Assembly: GCA_009827225.1 (NCBI GenBank)
Contig: WUAI01000016.1
Span: forward strand, 1-64,000
Direction: 5' to 3'
Source of the DNA: Flavobacteriaceae bacterium
GTDB taxonomy: Bacteria; Bacteroidota; Bacteroidia; Flavobacteriales; Flavobacteriaceae
Length of the DNA: 64,000 nt
A program made the position numbers and the translations under genes. Of the stretch, positions 41,784 to 50,774 are shown piece after piece (position 1 is the stretch's first letter; every line of letters begins with the position of its first letter). The notes beneath the pieces are model-generated. The model made no database searches and was not told the DNA's origin. It worked only from the letters and a program-made list of their open reading frames with translations.

Positions 41784-43042
41784 TGAGTAAAACGATACTA
41801 AAAGTCAGTGATATTTCTAAGCAATACCGCCTCGGGTTAGTAGGTACGGGTAGTCTTATTCATGACTTGAATCGTTTCTGGCATCGGATCAGAGGTAAAG
41901 AAGATCCGTATTTGAAGATTGGTTCAGTTAATGACAGAACTGCGATGGCCGATGGTCATTATGTTTGGGCATTACAGAATATAAATTTTGAAGTGCAGGA
42001 AGGAGAAGTCCTCGGTATTATAGGGAAAAACGGTGCAGGTAAATCGACCTTGTTAAAGTTGCTCTCTCGGGTAACGAGTCCGACGACGGGTGTTATCAAA
42101 AGCCGCGGTAGAATTGCCTCTTTGCTGGAAGTGGGAACGGGATTTCACCCTGAACTTACGGGTCGGGAGAATATTTATCTCAATGGAGCCATACTGGGTA
42201 TGACTAAAGCTGAAATCAGTTCGAAGATCAGTGAGATTATTTCATTTTCTGGATGCGAATTATATATCGATACTCCGGTAAAACGCTATAGTAGCGGTAT
42301 GACGGTACGACTGGCTTTTGCCGTGGCAGCTCACTTGGAACCGGACATTCTTGTGATCGATGAGGTATTGGCTGTAGGGGATGCAGAATTTCAAAAGAAG
42401 GCCATCGGTAAAATGCAGGACATCTCGAAAGAAGATGGTCGCACGGTATTGTTCGTGAGCCATAATATGGCGGCGGTAAAGAGTTTGTGCACACGCGCGA
42501 TTGTGTTGGAGAATGGTGAAATAAAGTTTTCCGGAGACACGGATGAAGCGGTGAGTTATTATTTGACTAACTCCCGACACCAGGCAGGTAACTATAAAGC
42601 CGACGATCCTGAACTTAATTTGGATATCCTTCAAGTAAATTCGGTGTCCATCTTGCCTGATAACGGCAAATCGGATGCTTTGATATTCCAGGATTCTGAA
42701 ATCAGGTTTGAGGTCGTTTTTGATAAAAAAACAAACGATCATATTGGTCTGAATTTTAGGATCAAGGACCAGAATGAAACTATATTATTCTCTCATGGTA
42801 GTTTGAATAAGATCGATAATAAAGATGTCAGGGGAATCCAAAAGTATAGCATGATTATTCCAAAGAATATTTTCAATGAAGGAGATTTTATGGTTGATTT
42901 TGGTTGTGTTGTGAATAAGAAATTCTACTTCCTTAAAGAGAATTATATTTCCTTTTCTGTACATAGAAAGGCTACGGAAATTGGTGGTTACTTCGGAAAA
43001 AGTAAAGGCGGGTTGAAATTGGATCTTACATGGGAACATTGA
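41783..43042 (+). CDS. Polysaccharide ABC transporter ATPase with C-terminal domain, Wzt-like
   Basis: A 419-aa ATPase, about 150 residues longer than a bare Wzt. Walker A is GKNGAGKST (81-89); YSSGMTVRLAFA is the signature and ILVIDEVLAVGD the Walker B. Residues ~255-419 are a predicted beta-sandwich (LQVNSVSILPDNGKSDALIF, then IRFEVVFDKKTNDHIGLNFRI), like the carbohydrate-binding domain of Wzt from E. coli O8/O9a that recognises a terminal modification before export. The 3' end overlaps the next gene, a sulfotransferase, by 13 bases, so that modification could be a sulfate. Confidence 0.92.
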   Translation: MSKTILKVSDISKQYRLGLVGTGSLIHDLNRFWHRIRGKEDPYLKIGSVNDRTAMADGHYVWALQNINFEVQEGEVLGIIGKNGAGKSTLLKLLSRVTSPTTGVIKSRGRIASLLEVGTGFHPELTGRENIYLNGAILGMTKAEISSKISEIISFSGCELYIDTPVKRYSSGMTVRLAFAVAAHLEPDILVIDEVLAVGDAEFQKKAIGKMQDISKEDGRTVLFVSHNMAAVKSLCTRAIVLENGEIKFSGDTDEAVSYYLTNSRHQAGNYKADDPELNLDILQVNSVSILPDNGKSDALIFQDSEIRFEVVFDKKTNDHIGLNFRIKDQNETILFSHGSLNKIDNKDVRGIQKYSMIIPKNIFNEGDFMVDFGCVVNKKFYFLKENYISFSVHRKATEIGGYFGKSKGGLKLDLTWEH

Positions 43043-43863
43043 AATTTGGAACCATAACTCCTGATTTTCTGATTATTGGTGCGCAGAAAAGCGGTACCAC
43101 GGCACTTCATAGTTATTTGATACAACACCCTCAATTAATCGCTCCGTCTGAGAAGGAATTGCATTTTTTTGACACCCCTGACACAGGCTCCCATGACGAT
43201 TACAGGAAGTTATTTCCAAAAAGATATTTCAGCAAAAAACAAGCCTTCGAATCCACTCCACGGTATATGTATTATCCGGGGACTGCGAAAAGAATTTTTG
43301 ACTTTAATCCTGCAATGAAGCTTGTTATAGTTCTGCGAGATCCGGTCTTACGAGCGTTTTCTGCATGGAACATGTACAGGCAAATGATGAATGCCCCGAA
43401 ACGGATTGAATTCTTCAAACAGTTGGAGAAGAGGAGTCCACAGGAAAGGATTCATTCTTTCTTTTATAAGGGATCGTTTCCTGAATTTGAAGAATGGGTA
43501 GATCGAGAAATGAGCGATTCATTTGATACGGAATTAATCGAACCATCTGTAGTTCGGAGGGGGAATTACAAGACTCAAATTGAGCATTTCCTTAATTATT
43601 TTCCGAAAGAGCAGTTTCATTTTATTGCTTCTGAACAGCTGGAATCGAATACATTGTTCGAACTCAATCGGATAGCACAATTCATCGGAATCCAGGCTTT
43701 CGACAATTTAGCACTAAATTTGAGTAAGAAACATCAACGCGAATATGATCAATCAATTTCAGAAACATTATATTCACGCTTATTGAATTATTACCAAAAA
43801 CAAAATAAGGGAATCGAAGAATTAGTTGGTTTGGAATTACCATGGATGCGCTCTAAAAACTAA
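43030..43863 (+). CDS. Sulfotransferase
   Basis: A 277-aa PAPS-dependent sulfotransferase. The 5'-phosphosulfate-binding loop is GAQKSGTTALHSYL (17-30, K20). The 3'-phosphate segment is LVIVLRDPVLRAFSAWNMYRQ-like near residues 97-117, as in heparan-type and carbohydrate sulfotransferases. No signal peptide was seen, so it acts in the cytoplasm on the growing chain. The 13-base overlap with the Wzt gene ties it to export. PAPS-synthesis genes (cysC, cysN) are not in the window. Confidence 0.88.
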   Translation: MGTLKFGTITPDFLIIGAQKSGTTALHSYLIQHPQLIAPSEKELHFFDTPDTGSHDDYRKLFPKRYFSKKQAFESTPRYMYYPGTAKRIFDFNPAMKLVIVLRDPVLRAFSAWNMYRQMMNAPKRIEFFKQLEKRSPQERIHSFFYKGSFPEFEEWVDREMSDSFDTELIEPSVVRRGNYKTQIEHFLNYFPKEQFHFIASEQLESNTLFELNRIAQFIGIQAFDNLALNLSKKHQREYDQSISETLYSRLLNYYQKQNKGIEELVGLELPWMRSKN

Positions 43864-43865
43864 CC

Positions 43866-44501
43866 ATGTTTGAACGTAAGAAAGAAAAAATATTCTGTAT
43901 TGGTCTGAACAAAACCGGAACCACCAGTTTGGAACAGGTTCTTACGGATTTTGGCTATTCATTAGGCGATCAGGCGAAAGGAGAGTTGCTTGCCAAAGAC
44001 TGGTTTCAGAGAGATTTTAAGTCTATTATTAAATATTGCAATTCGGCGGATGCATTCCAGGACATTCCGTTTTCATTGCCTTTTACTTATGTTCATCTCG
44101 ATCAGCATTTTCCGAATGCCAAATTTATTCTTACGGAACGTGATGATGTTGATCAATGGTACCAATCGCTTACCATGTTTCATTCTAGATTATGGGCGGA
44201 TGGCAATCAAATTCCCAATATAGGACATTTGAAACAGGCAAAATATCGTTACAAAGGGTTCGCTTATGATATCAACAGAATGATGTTTGCCACCCCGGAA
44301 GATGACCCCTATAAAAAGGAGGTTCTAACCAAGTATTATGAGCAGCACAATTATAGTGTTCAAGAATATTTCCGAAGTAAACCCGAGAAACTTTTGGTGA
44401 TCAATATTGCCAATGATGAGGATTACGTCCGTTTGTGTGAGTTTCTGGGTAAAAAACCTATACATAACGGCTTTCCTCACTTAAATAAGACCAAGATTTG
44501 A
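43866..44501 (+). CDS. Sulfotransferase-family protein
   Basis: A 211-aa protein with the PAPS loop IGLNKTGTTSLEQVL (12-26, K16) and a 3'-phosphate block FILTERDDVDQWYQSL near 88-103. It is shorter and of a different subgroup (Sulfotransfer_4-like) from the preceding enzyme, so they probably modify different positions. It starts 2 bases after the previous stop. Confidence 0.8.
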   Translation: MFERKKEKIFCIGLNKTGTTSLEQVLTDFGYSLGDQAKGELLAKDWFQRDFKSIIKYCNSADAFQDIPFSLPFTYVHLDQHFPNAKFILTERDDVDQWYQSLTMFHSRLWADGNQIPNIGHLKQAKYRYKGFAYDINRMMFATPEDDPYKKEVLTKYYEQHNYSVQEYFRSKPEKLLVINIANDEDYVRLCEFLGKKPIHNGFPHLNKTKI

Positions 44502-45574
44502 TCAACGTAACCAAAACATTTTTACCACCAAAGGAAGAATACGAGGCTATTCTTAACAGGGCCTGGGATGCCGGGTGGATCACAAACAGAGGTTTGTTGG
44601 TGAAGGAATTGGAAGAAAAACTGAAATCCTATCTGGAGGTGCCAAATCTATTAGCTACCACGAATGGGACTTTACCCATTCAAATCGCTTTGAAAGCTCT
44701 TGGCATAAGTGGAGAAGTGATAACTACTCCCTTTAGCTATGTGGCTACGACCTCCTGCATAGTTTGGGAAGGTTGTACCCCGGTTTTTGTTGACATTCAC
44801 CCGGAGTTTCTCACCATTGACGAATCAAGAATCGAAGATGCAATTACTGAGAAAACCTCGGCTATTCTGGCCACTCATGTCTTCGGTAATCCTTGTAACG
44901 TTGAGGCCATTGAAGAAATTGCGGTCAGGCATGGGCTAAAGGTGATCTATGATGCCGCGCATGCATTTGGGGTAAATTATAAGGGAACGTCTTTGTTTAA
45001 TTATGGAGATGTTAGCACCTGTAGTTTTCATGCCACTAAGGTCTTTCATACCGGTGAAGGTGGGGCCATAATTTGTTCAGATCCCGACCTTATGAAAACC
45101 ATATTCTATCATCATAACTTCGGGCATGATGGCCAGGAGCGATATTTTGGTCTTGGTATCAATGCGAAAATGAGTGAATTACAGGCCGCCATGGGACTGG
45201 CGATGATGCCTTATATGAATGATATATTTGCTGAAAGGAAGAGGGTAGTGGATTATTATAATGCCTATTTGACATCGGAAAATATTCAAAAGCTCAGAAT
45301 TCGGGAAGGTACGGATTGGAACAGCAGTTATTATCCTATTATACTTGAATCGGAAGAAAATTTAAACCAACTTTTGTTGGGCTTGAAAGAACAAGATATT
45401 TATCCCCGTCGCTACTTCTATCCGGGATTAAATTCGATGCCGTATCTTACTGAAGAGAGCATGAAGGTTTCAGACAGTATTTCATCAAGAATTTTGTGTT
45501 TACCTTTATATGATTCTCTTTCAACCGAGGAACTCGAAACCATTGCCAAGATTGTAAACCAAACACTATGCTAA
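44498..45574 (+). CDS. DegT/DnrJ/EryC1/StrS-family sugar aminotransferase
   Basis: A 358-aa PLP enzyme that aminates a keto-sugar nucleotide. The PLP-binding lysine is K181 in SFHATKVFHTGEGG, with DAAHAFGV upstream. The start is TTG at 44498, overlapping the stop of the sulfotransferase (TTGA); no ATG is close. It forms a pair with the acyltransferase that follows (7-base overlap). These together usually make an N-acylated amino-dideoxy sugar, which also needs a 4,6-dehydratase not identified here. Confidence 0.9.
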   Translation: MINVTKTFLPPKEEYEAILNRAWDAGWITNRGLLVKELEEKLKSYLEVPNLLATTNGTLPIQIALKALGISGEVITTPFSYVATTSCIVWEGCTPVFVDIHPEFLTIDESRIEDAITEKTSAILATHVFGNPCNVEAIEEIAVRHGLKVIYDAAHAFGVNYKGTSLFNYGDVSTCSFHATKVFHTGEGGAIICSDPDLMKTIFYHHNFGHDGQERYFGLGINAKMSELQAAMGLAMMPYMNDIFAERKRVVDYYNAYLTSENIQKLRIREGTDWNSSYYPIILESEENLNQLLLGLKEQDIYPRRYFYPGLNSMPYLTEESMKVSDSISSRILCLPLYDSLSTEELETIAKIVNQTLC

Positions 45575-46194
45575 TAATTGGTGCAAAAGGACTTGCCAAA
45601 GAGCTATTGGAAATCTGCTCGGAGCACGATCGATTGTCCGATCTCTGTTTTTACGATGATGTGAATAAAGATGCTCCGGCCATGCTTTATGACAGGTTTC
45701 CGGTGTTGCGTAGTTCAGAAGAAGCCAAAAATCATTTTAAGGAAGTTGGCCCCGGATTCGCTTTGGGTGCAGGGGATCCTGAACTTCGAAGAAAGTTGAC
45801 TCAAAAATTCACAGAGCTTGGAGGTAGTTTGAAATCGCTGATCAGCAAGAACGTTTATATCGGTAATTTTGATGTTTCCATAGCGGATGGTTGCAACATA
45901 ATGAATAATGTTACCATTTCGAATGGAGTGGAAATTGGAAAAGGAACCTTGATCTATTTCAATTCGGTGATCACCCACGATGTGAAAATTGGTGAATTTG
46001 TTCAAATTTCACCTGGAGTAAATTTACTGGGACGATGTAAGATAGAAGATGATGTGTTCATTGGAAGTAATGTGAGCGTCCTGCCGGATGTAAGAATCGG
46101 CCAGGGATCTGTGATCGGTGCAGGTGCTGTGGTTACCAGGGATGTTCCTTCAAATAGTACTGTAGCAGGCGTACCGGCACGCGATATCACATAG
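45568..46194 (+). CDS. NeuD/PglD-type left-handed beta-helix acyltransferase
   Basis: A 208-aa acetyltransferase. The N-terminal Rossmann-like part (LIIGAKGLAKELLEI) is followed by hexapeptide repeats from about residue 95 (VYIGNFDVSIADGC, VEIGKGTLI, VKIGEFV, CKIEDDVFIGSNV). H137 in VITHDVKIGEF is the likely catalytic base, as in PglD. It probably acetylates the amine made by the upstream aminotransferase. An alternative is O-acetylation of sialic acid, as for NeuD; the neu genes are 12 kb downstream. Confidence 0.85.
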   Translation: MLIIGAKGLAKELLEICSEHDRLSDLCFYDDVNKDAPAMLYDRFPVLRSSEEAKNHFKEVGPGFALGAGDPELRRKLTQKFTELGGSLKSLISKNVYIGNFDVSIADGCNIMNNVTISNGVEIGKGTLIYFNSVITHDVKIGEFVQISPGVNLLGRCKIEDDVFIGSNVSVLPDVRIGQGSVIGAGAVVTRDVPSNSTVAGVPARDIT

Positions 46195-46202
46195 ACCCTG
46201 AT

Positions 46203-47042
46203 ATGAAGAACCCAATCACAGTAAGTGTTTGTATGATCACTTACAATCATTCTCAATACATAGAGGAAGCCATAGAAAGTATCCTAAGGCAGGAAGTCAC
46301 TTTCGATTGGGAGTTAGTGGTTTCTAATGACGCTTCTACGGATAATACGCACGAGAAGATCACCCAAATCATTGAGAAATATCCGCAGGCACCTATTCGA
46401 TATTTCAATCATACTTCAAATTTGGGCATGATGAACAACTTCATTTTCGCTCTCAAAGAATGCACAGGAACTTATATTGCGCTATGTGAAGGAGATGACT
46501 ACTGGACAGATGCCCGAAAATTAAAACTGCAGGTTGATTTTTTAGAATCGAAACCCGAGTTTGCGGGTGTATTTCATAATACTGTTTTTAAGGATGAAAT
46601 TTCGGAAAGTGCCGAGCTAAATAATTGGCGAAGTTATCAGAAATCAAAATTCGGAATTGAAGATACGATCTCCAAAGTTTCACTGTTTCATACCAGCTCT
46701 TTTTTGTTCAGAAAGAAATTTATGGATTACCCTGATTGGTTTAAGAATGTTCAGAGCGGAGATATGGCGCTCTTCTCCATTGTTGCCTCCCGAGGGCCGT
46801 TATATCGGATTGACAAAGAAATGAGTGTGTATCGCAAAAACACGGGTGGGATTACAAGTACCATTCAATTGAAAGGGTATCATAAAAAGCGGCTATATTT
46901 ATTCCATAATCTAAAACGATACTTAAATCGAAGCGATTTGGACCCGCATTTTAAGTCTGTGTTAGGATATCACAAGAATGAACTTGCGGCCCTTCGAAAA
47001 AGAAACTTAAAACAAAAGCTAAAGCGACTATTCAAAAAGTAA
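46203..47042 (+). CDS. GT2 glycosyltransferase
   Basis: A 279-aa GT-A enzyme. VSVCMITYNHSQYIEEAIESILRQ opens the fold, with LVVSNDAST and the metal-binding CEGDDYW motif near residue 96. Length and motifs match the short capsule GT2s. The donor and linkage cannot be assigned. It begins 8 bases after the acyltransferase stop. Confidence 0.87.
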   Translation: MKNPITVSVCMITYNHSQYIEEAIESILRQEVTFDWELVVSNDASTDNTHEKITQIIEKYPQAPIRYFNHTSNLGMMNNFIFALKECTGTYIALCEGDDYWTDARKLKLQVDFLESKPEFAGVFHNTVFKDEISESAELNNWRSYQKSKFGIEDTISKVSLFHTSSFLFRKKFMDYPDWFKNVQSGDMALFSIVASRGPLYRIDKEMSVYRKNTGGITSTIQLKGYHKKRLYLFHNLKRYLNRSDLDPHFKSVLGYHKNELAALRKRNLKQKLKRLFKK

Positions 47043-47045
47043 ACA

Positions 47046-47747
47046 TTGGCAGATGACTTTATAAACATAAAACTGAATACCCAATCCGTGGATCGCTACT
47101 TTGTTCGGACTTCCATCTTCAAGGCCTTACAACAAAGTTTGCCTCACTTTTCCGGGAAACTTCTTGATACGGGTTGCGGAAAAATGCCCTATCGGGATTA
47201 TATTCTCGAAAACTCCGAGGTAACTTCTTACACAGGACTTGACATTGAAAATGCATTGATGTATGATGAGGATATCAAACCGGATGTAACCTGGGACGGA
47301 TCCAAAATGCCCTTCGATGATAACGCTTACGATTCTGCAATGGCAACTGAAGTTTTGGAGCACGTTCCGGAACCGGCTCGTTTTATGAAAGAAGTACATC
47401 GCGTTCTTAAACCGGGGGGCACTTTCTTCTTTACGGTACCCTTTCTCTGGCCATTGCATGAAGTTCCACACGATGAGTATAGATATACACCATTTGCCCT
47501 GCAGCGGATTTTTAAAGAGGCGGGATTTGAAGAGATCGAAATAAAGGCATTGGGTGGTTACAGCGGTAGTATGGCTGTAATGACAGGATTATGGTTAAAG
47601 CGCCATATGAAGGATTCCTGGAAGAATCGCTGGTTTCAAAAGGCGATGATTCCTGTGATCAAATGGTTGATCAAAAGGGATCGTCCGCCAAAACATTTTG
47701 ACAAAGAAACAATGATAACCGGATTGTACGGAGTACTAAAAAAATAA
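47046..47747 (+). CDS. Class I SAM-dependent methyltransferase
   Basis: A 233-aa enzyme with the SAM core LLDTGCGKMPYRDY, DNAYDSAMATEVLEHVPEPARF and LKPGGTFFFTVPF in order (Methyltransf_11/23-like). The start appears to be TTG at 47046, 3 bases after the GT2 stop. It may methylate the polymer or a chain terminus, which would be relevant to export by Wzt. The acceptor is unknown. Confidence 0.83.
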   Translation: MADDFINIKLNTQSVDRYFVRTSIFKALQQSLPHFSGKLLDTGCGKMPYRDYILENSEVTSYTGLDIENALMYDEDIKPDVTWDGSKMPFDDNAYDSAMATEVLEHVPEPARFMKEVHRVLKPGGTFFFTVPFLWPLHEVPHDEYRYTPFALQRIFKEAGFEEIEIKALGGYSGSMAVMTGLWLKRHMKDSWKNRWFQKAMIPVIKWLIKRDRPPKHFDKETMITGLYGVLKK

Positions 47748-47749
47748 TA

Positions 47750-48850
47750 ATGAACATAGCCATATTCACTCCCAGCAAGAATCCTTATTCAGAAACCTTT
47801 ATCCAAGCGCATAAATTGTACCTGAAGGGCAACGTCGTTTATTATTATGAATCGGGTTGGGAGATACAGGTGGAAGGAGAACCGCCTTTGAAAAGGGCTA
47901 CCCGTTCGATCGCTTTGAAGCTCAGTAGAAAACTCCTGAATAAACCCCATTACTATCTAATGGAACAAGCGATACTGCAGTCTTTGTCCAAGCATAAGAT
48001 CGATGTCGTTTTAGCCGAATACGGTACGCATGCCGCCGAAATTCTTCCGGTGATAAAGCGGTCGGGAATACCCATGGTGGTGCATTTTCATGGATACGAC
48101 GCCACTCGAACCGATGTTTTACAACTGCATAAGAATTATGCTGAATTGTTTGCCTATGCCAGTTCGGTAATTGCCGTGTCAACCAAAATGAAAGAAATGC
48201 TACTGCAGATTGATTGTCCGCCTGAAAAACTAGTCTATAATGTCTATGGTCCCAGACCCGAATTTATGGAAGTTACCCCTGAATTCAGCAAAAAACAAAT
48301 GGTAGCTCTCGGTCGGTTTACGGACAAAAAAGCTCCTTACTACACCATATTGGCATTTGCCGAAGCACTCAAAAAACATCCTGATGCCAGGTTGCTTTTG
48401 GGAGGTGATGGTAAGTTACTGGAAGTATGCAAAAACCTGGTTAGACTCAAAGGTCTTCAGGATAGCGTTCGCTTTATAGGGGTTATTTCAAGGGAAGAAT
48501 TTATAGAATTATTGACCCAATCGTTGGCCTTTGTGCAGCATTCCATACGACCTGTAAGCGGAGACATGGAAGGAACCCCTTTGAGTATCCTCGAATCAAG
48601 TGCCGCCGGCCTTCCTGTTATCGCCACTCAACACGCAGGTATTCCGGATATTATAGTGCACAATGAAACGGGTCTGCTGTGTGAAGAACATGATGTGAAA
48701 CAAATGACTGCCAACATGGTGACTTTGATGGACGACAAGGAACTGGCCAGAGCAATGGGTGCCAAAGGAAAAGCAAGAATTAAAGAGCATTTTACTCTTG
48801 AACGGCATATAAATGCCTTACAGGAAATTCTGGAAGCCGCCGCACGATGA
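47750..48850 (+). CDS. GT4-type glycosyltransferase
   Basis: A 366-aa GT-B enzyme. The C-terminal donor-binding half carries VALGRFTDKKAPYYTILAFAEAL and the EGTPLSILESSAAGLPVIATQHAGIPDII motif with the Glu-x7-Glu arrangement of the GT4 family. It starts 2 bases after the methyltransferase stop and overlaps the next GT by 4. Confidence 0.9.
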   Translation: MNIAIFTPSKNPYSETFIQAHKLYLKGNVVYYYESGWEIQVEGEPPLKRATRSIALKLSRKLLNKPHYYLMEQAILQSLSKHKIDVVLAEYGTHAAEILPVIKRSGIPMVVHFHGYDATRTDVLQLHKNYAELFAYASSVIAVSTKMKEMLLQIDCPPEKLVYNVYGPRPEFMEVTPEFSKKQMVALGRFTDKKAPYYTILAFAEALKKHPDARLLLGGDGKLLEVCKNLVRLKGLQDSVRFIGVISREEFIELLTQSLAFVQHSIRPVSGDMEGTPLSILESSAAGLPVIATQHAGIPDIIVHNETGLLCEEHDVKQMTANMVTLMDDKELARAMGAKGKARIKEHFTLERHINALQEILEAAAR

Positions 48851-49851
48851 ATTCAAGGGTAAGTATTATCATACCGTGTTTCAATCGTTCCGAAATCATC
48901 GGGGAAACCCTCGATTCAGTAATAGCCCAGAGTCACCAGGATTGGGAGTGCCTAGTGGTGGATGATGGAAGTGATCAACAAACAATGAGCATCCTCAAGG
49001 AATATGCACAAAAAGAAGCCCGAGTTCGACTTTTCCAACGTCCGGAATCAAGGCCGAAGGGTGCGAATGCCTGCCGCAATATTGGATTGGACGAAGCGGA
49101 AGGCGACTTTGTGATGTTCCTGGATTCTGATGATCTGTTGGCTCCCGACTGCCTGGAGAACCGTCTTAAAAGTAGTCGCGAATTTCCGGACGCCGATATG
49201 TGGATCTTTTCCATGCAGTACTTCAAAGAAATACCGGAAGATACCGACCGTATTGTAAATAATCCAACTTTGGAAGAAGGAGATTCTTTTTTAAAAAAGT
49301 TCCTTCGTTATGAAATCCCATGGCCTATTACGGGGATGTTTTTCCCCAGGAAAGGAATGGAGCTGCGGTTTGATGAAAACTTAGGTCGTTTTCAGGATGT
49401 AGATTTCGGCCTTCGTTTTATTCTGAACAGTTCAAAGCCGATCAAAGTCTTTGAGAACAGCAAACCCGACTGTTTCTACAGAATGCCCCAGGAAACGGAA
49501 CAACGACATTTGGATTACGATTTTATCAATAGGATCAACAGGTCTCAATGGAAATTAATTCAAAAGCTTATCCCCGATTTGGAGAAAACGTTTAGCGATA
49601 AAAGAGAACTGAAGGAACATTTGGATTTGCTTAAGAATTTCTATTTCAGAAACTTCAGAATCTATATTTTACCCTATATTCAGCATATAGATACGAGCTA
49701 TAAGTCGCTTCGTAAATTTCTTCGGAAAAAAGGAATAATCTCGTATAAGACTTCATTAAGATATGGTGTCATAGAGTATATGCACTTGCGTAATTGGCAC
49801 AAAAAGAAAGGAACTGGAGCTTATACACTCACCCGGAAGTGGATCAATTAA
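48847..49851 (+). CDS. GT2 glycosyltransferase (paralogue A)
   Basis: A 334-aa GT-A enzyme: VSIIIPCFNRSEIIGETLDS, LVVDDGSDQQ, and FLDSDDLLAPDCLE as the metal-binding motif. The block RPKGANACRN is shared almost unchanged with the GT2 at 50771, so the two are paralogues, probably using similar donors in different linkages. Confidence 0.88.
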   Translation: MNSRVSIIIPCFNRSEIIGETLDSVIAQSHQDWECLVVDDGSDQQTMSILKEYAQKEARVRLFQRPESRPKGANACRNIGLDEAEGDFVMFLDSDDLLAPDCLENRLKSSREFPDADMWIFSMQYFKEIPEDTDRIVNNPTLEEGDSFLKKFLRYEIPWPITGMFFPRKGMELRFDENLGRFQDVDFGLRFILNSSKPIKVFENSKPDCFYRMPQETEQRHLDYDFINRINRSQWKLIQKLIPDLEKTFSDKRELKEHLDLLKNFYFRNFRIYILPYIQHIDTSYKSLRKFLRKKGIISYKTSLRYGVIEYMHLRNWHKKKGTGAYTLTRKWIN

Positions 49852-49853
49852 CG

Positions 49854-50774
49854 ATGGATAAACAATCACATTTTCAGGTCTCCATTGCCATCTGCACCTT
49901 TAATCGGGCCAGGTATGTCAAAGCCTGCCTCGAAAGTATCCGGGAACAAGTCAAAAAATACCAGGACGTGGAAGTTCTAGTAATCGATAACAATTCAACC
50001 GATAATACCAAAGAGGTTTGCGAACAGATGCAGGATGAAGATTGGGAACTGAGGTATTTTTTTGAAAAAGAACAAGGTCTTTCCCATGCCCGGAATAAAG
50101 CCATTGAAGTATCTCGGGCGACCTGGATTGCTTACCTGGATGATGACGCCACAGCACATAAGGACTACCTTTCCAGGATGAAATACATAATCGACAATTA
50201 TGATTTTGATTGTTTTGGTGGGATGTACTATGCTTATTACGAAAATTCGAAACCAAAATGGCTGAGTGATTCCTTCGGAACTAAAAGAAAGCTAACAGAT
50301 GCAGTCGCTGAAATTCATGACGATTATTTATCCGGTGGAAATTTGGTGTGCAAGCGTGATGTCTTAATAGATATTCAGGGATTTCCCGTACACCTGGGTA
50401 TGAAAGGAACCAAAATTGGATACGGCGAAGAGGATAAAATGCAAAAAGACTTGAGAGCCAAGGGCTATCGAATTGGATTTGATCCGGAGTTGGGAATTGA
50501 TCACTTAGTCGCTTCCTATAAATTGCGTCCGGGTTGGCATGTAAAGAGAATGTACCAAATGCACAAGAACTCGCAGAATGAAAAAAGCAGGCGGTTCAAT
50601 TTTTGGTTTACGTTGAAACGCATGATGAAGATCACGATTTTCGACATACCAAGATTTGTCGGCATATTTTTCAGTAGAAAAGATTACTACCGACAGAATT
50701 TATATATCGATGTTTTCTCCAAATATGCAGTATGCTGGGGTTATTTCAGAAACGTAAACAAAAGAAACTCATGA
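49854..50774 (+). CDS. GT2 glycosyltransferase
   Basis: A 306-aa GT-A enzyme with VSIAICTFNRARYVKACLES, LVIDNNSTDNT and YLDDDATAHKDY. A later CLGMKGTKIGYGEEDKM-like ED motif is the probable catalytic region. The ATG at 49854, two bases past the preceding stop, is preferred to an earlier in-frame codon at 49794. It sits between the two paralogous GT2 genes. Confidence 0.88.
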   Translation: MDKQSHFQVSIAICTFNRARYVKACLESIREQVKKYQDVEVLVIDNNSTDNTKEVCEQMQDEDWELRYFFEKEQGLSHARNKAIEVSRATWIAYLDDDATAHKDYLSRMKYIIDNYDFDCFGGMYYAYYENSKPKWLSDSFGTKRKLTDAVAEIHDDYLSGGNLVCKRDVLIDIQGFPVHLGMKGTKIGYGEEDKMQKDLRAKGYRIGFDPELGIDHLVASYKLRPGWHVKRMYQMHKNSQNEKSRRFNFWFTLKRMMKITIFDIPRFVGIFFSRKDYYRQNLYIDVFSKYAVCWGYFRNVNKRNS

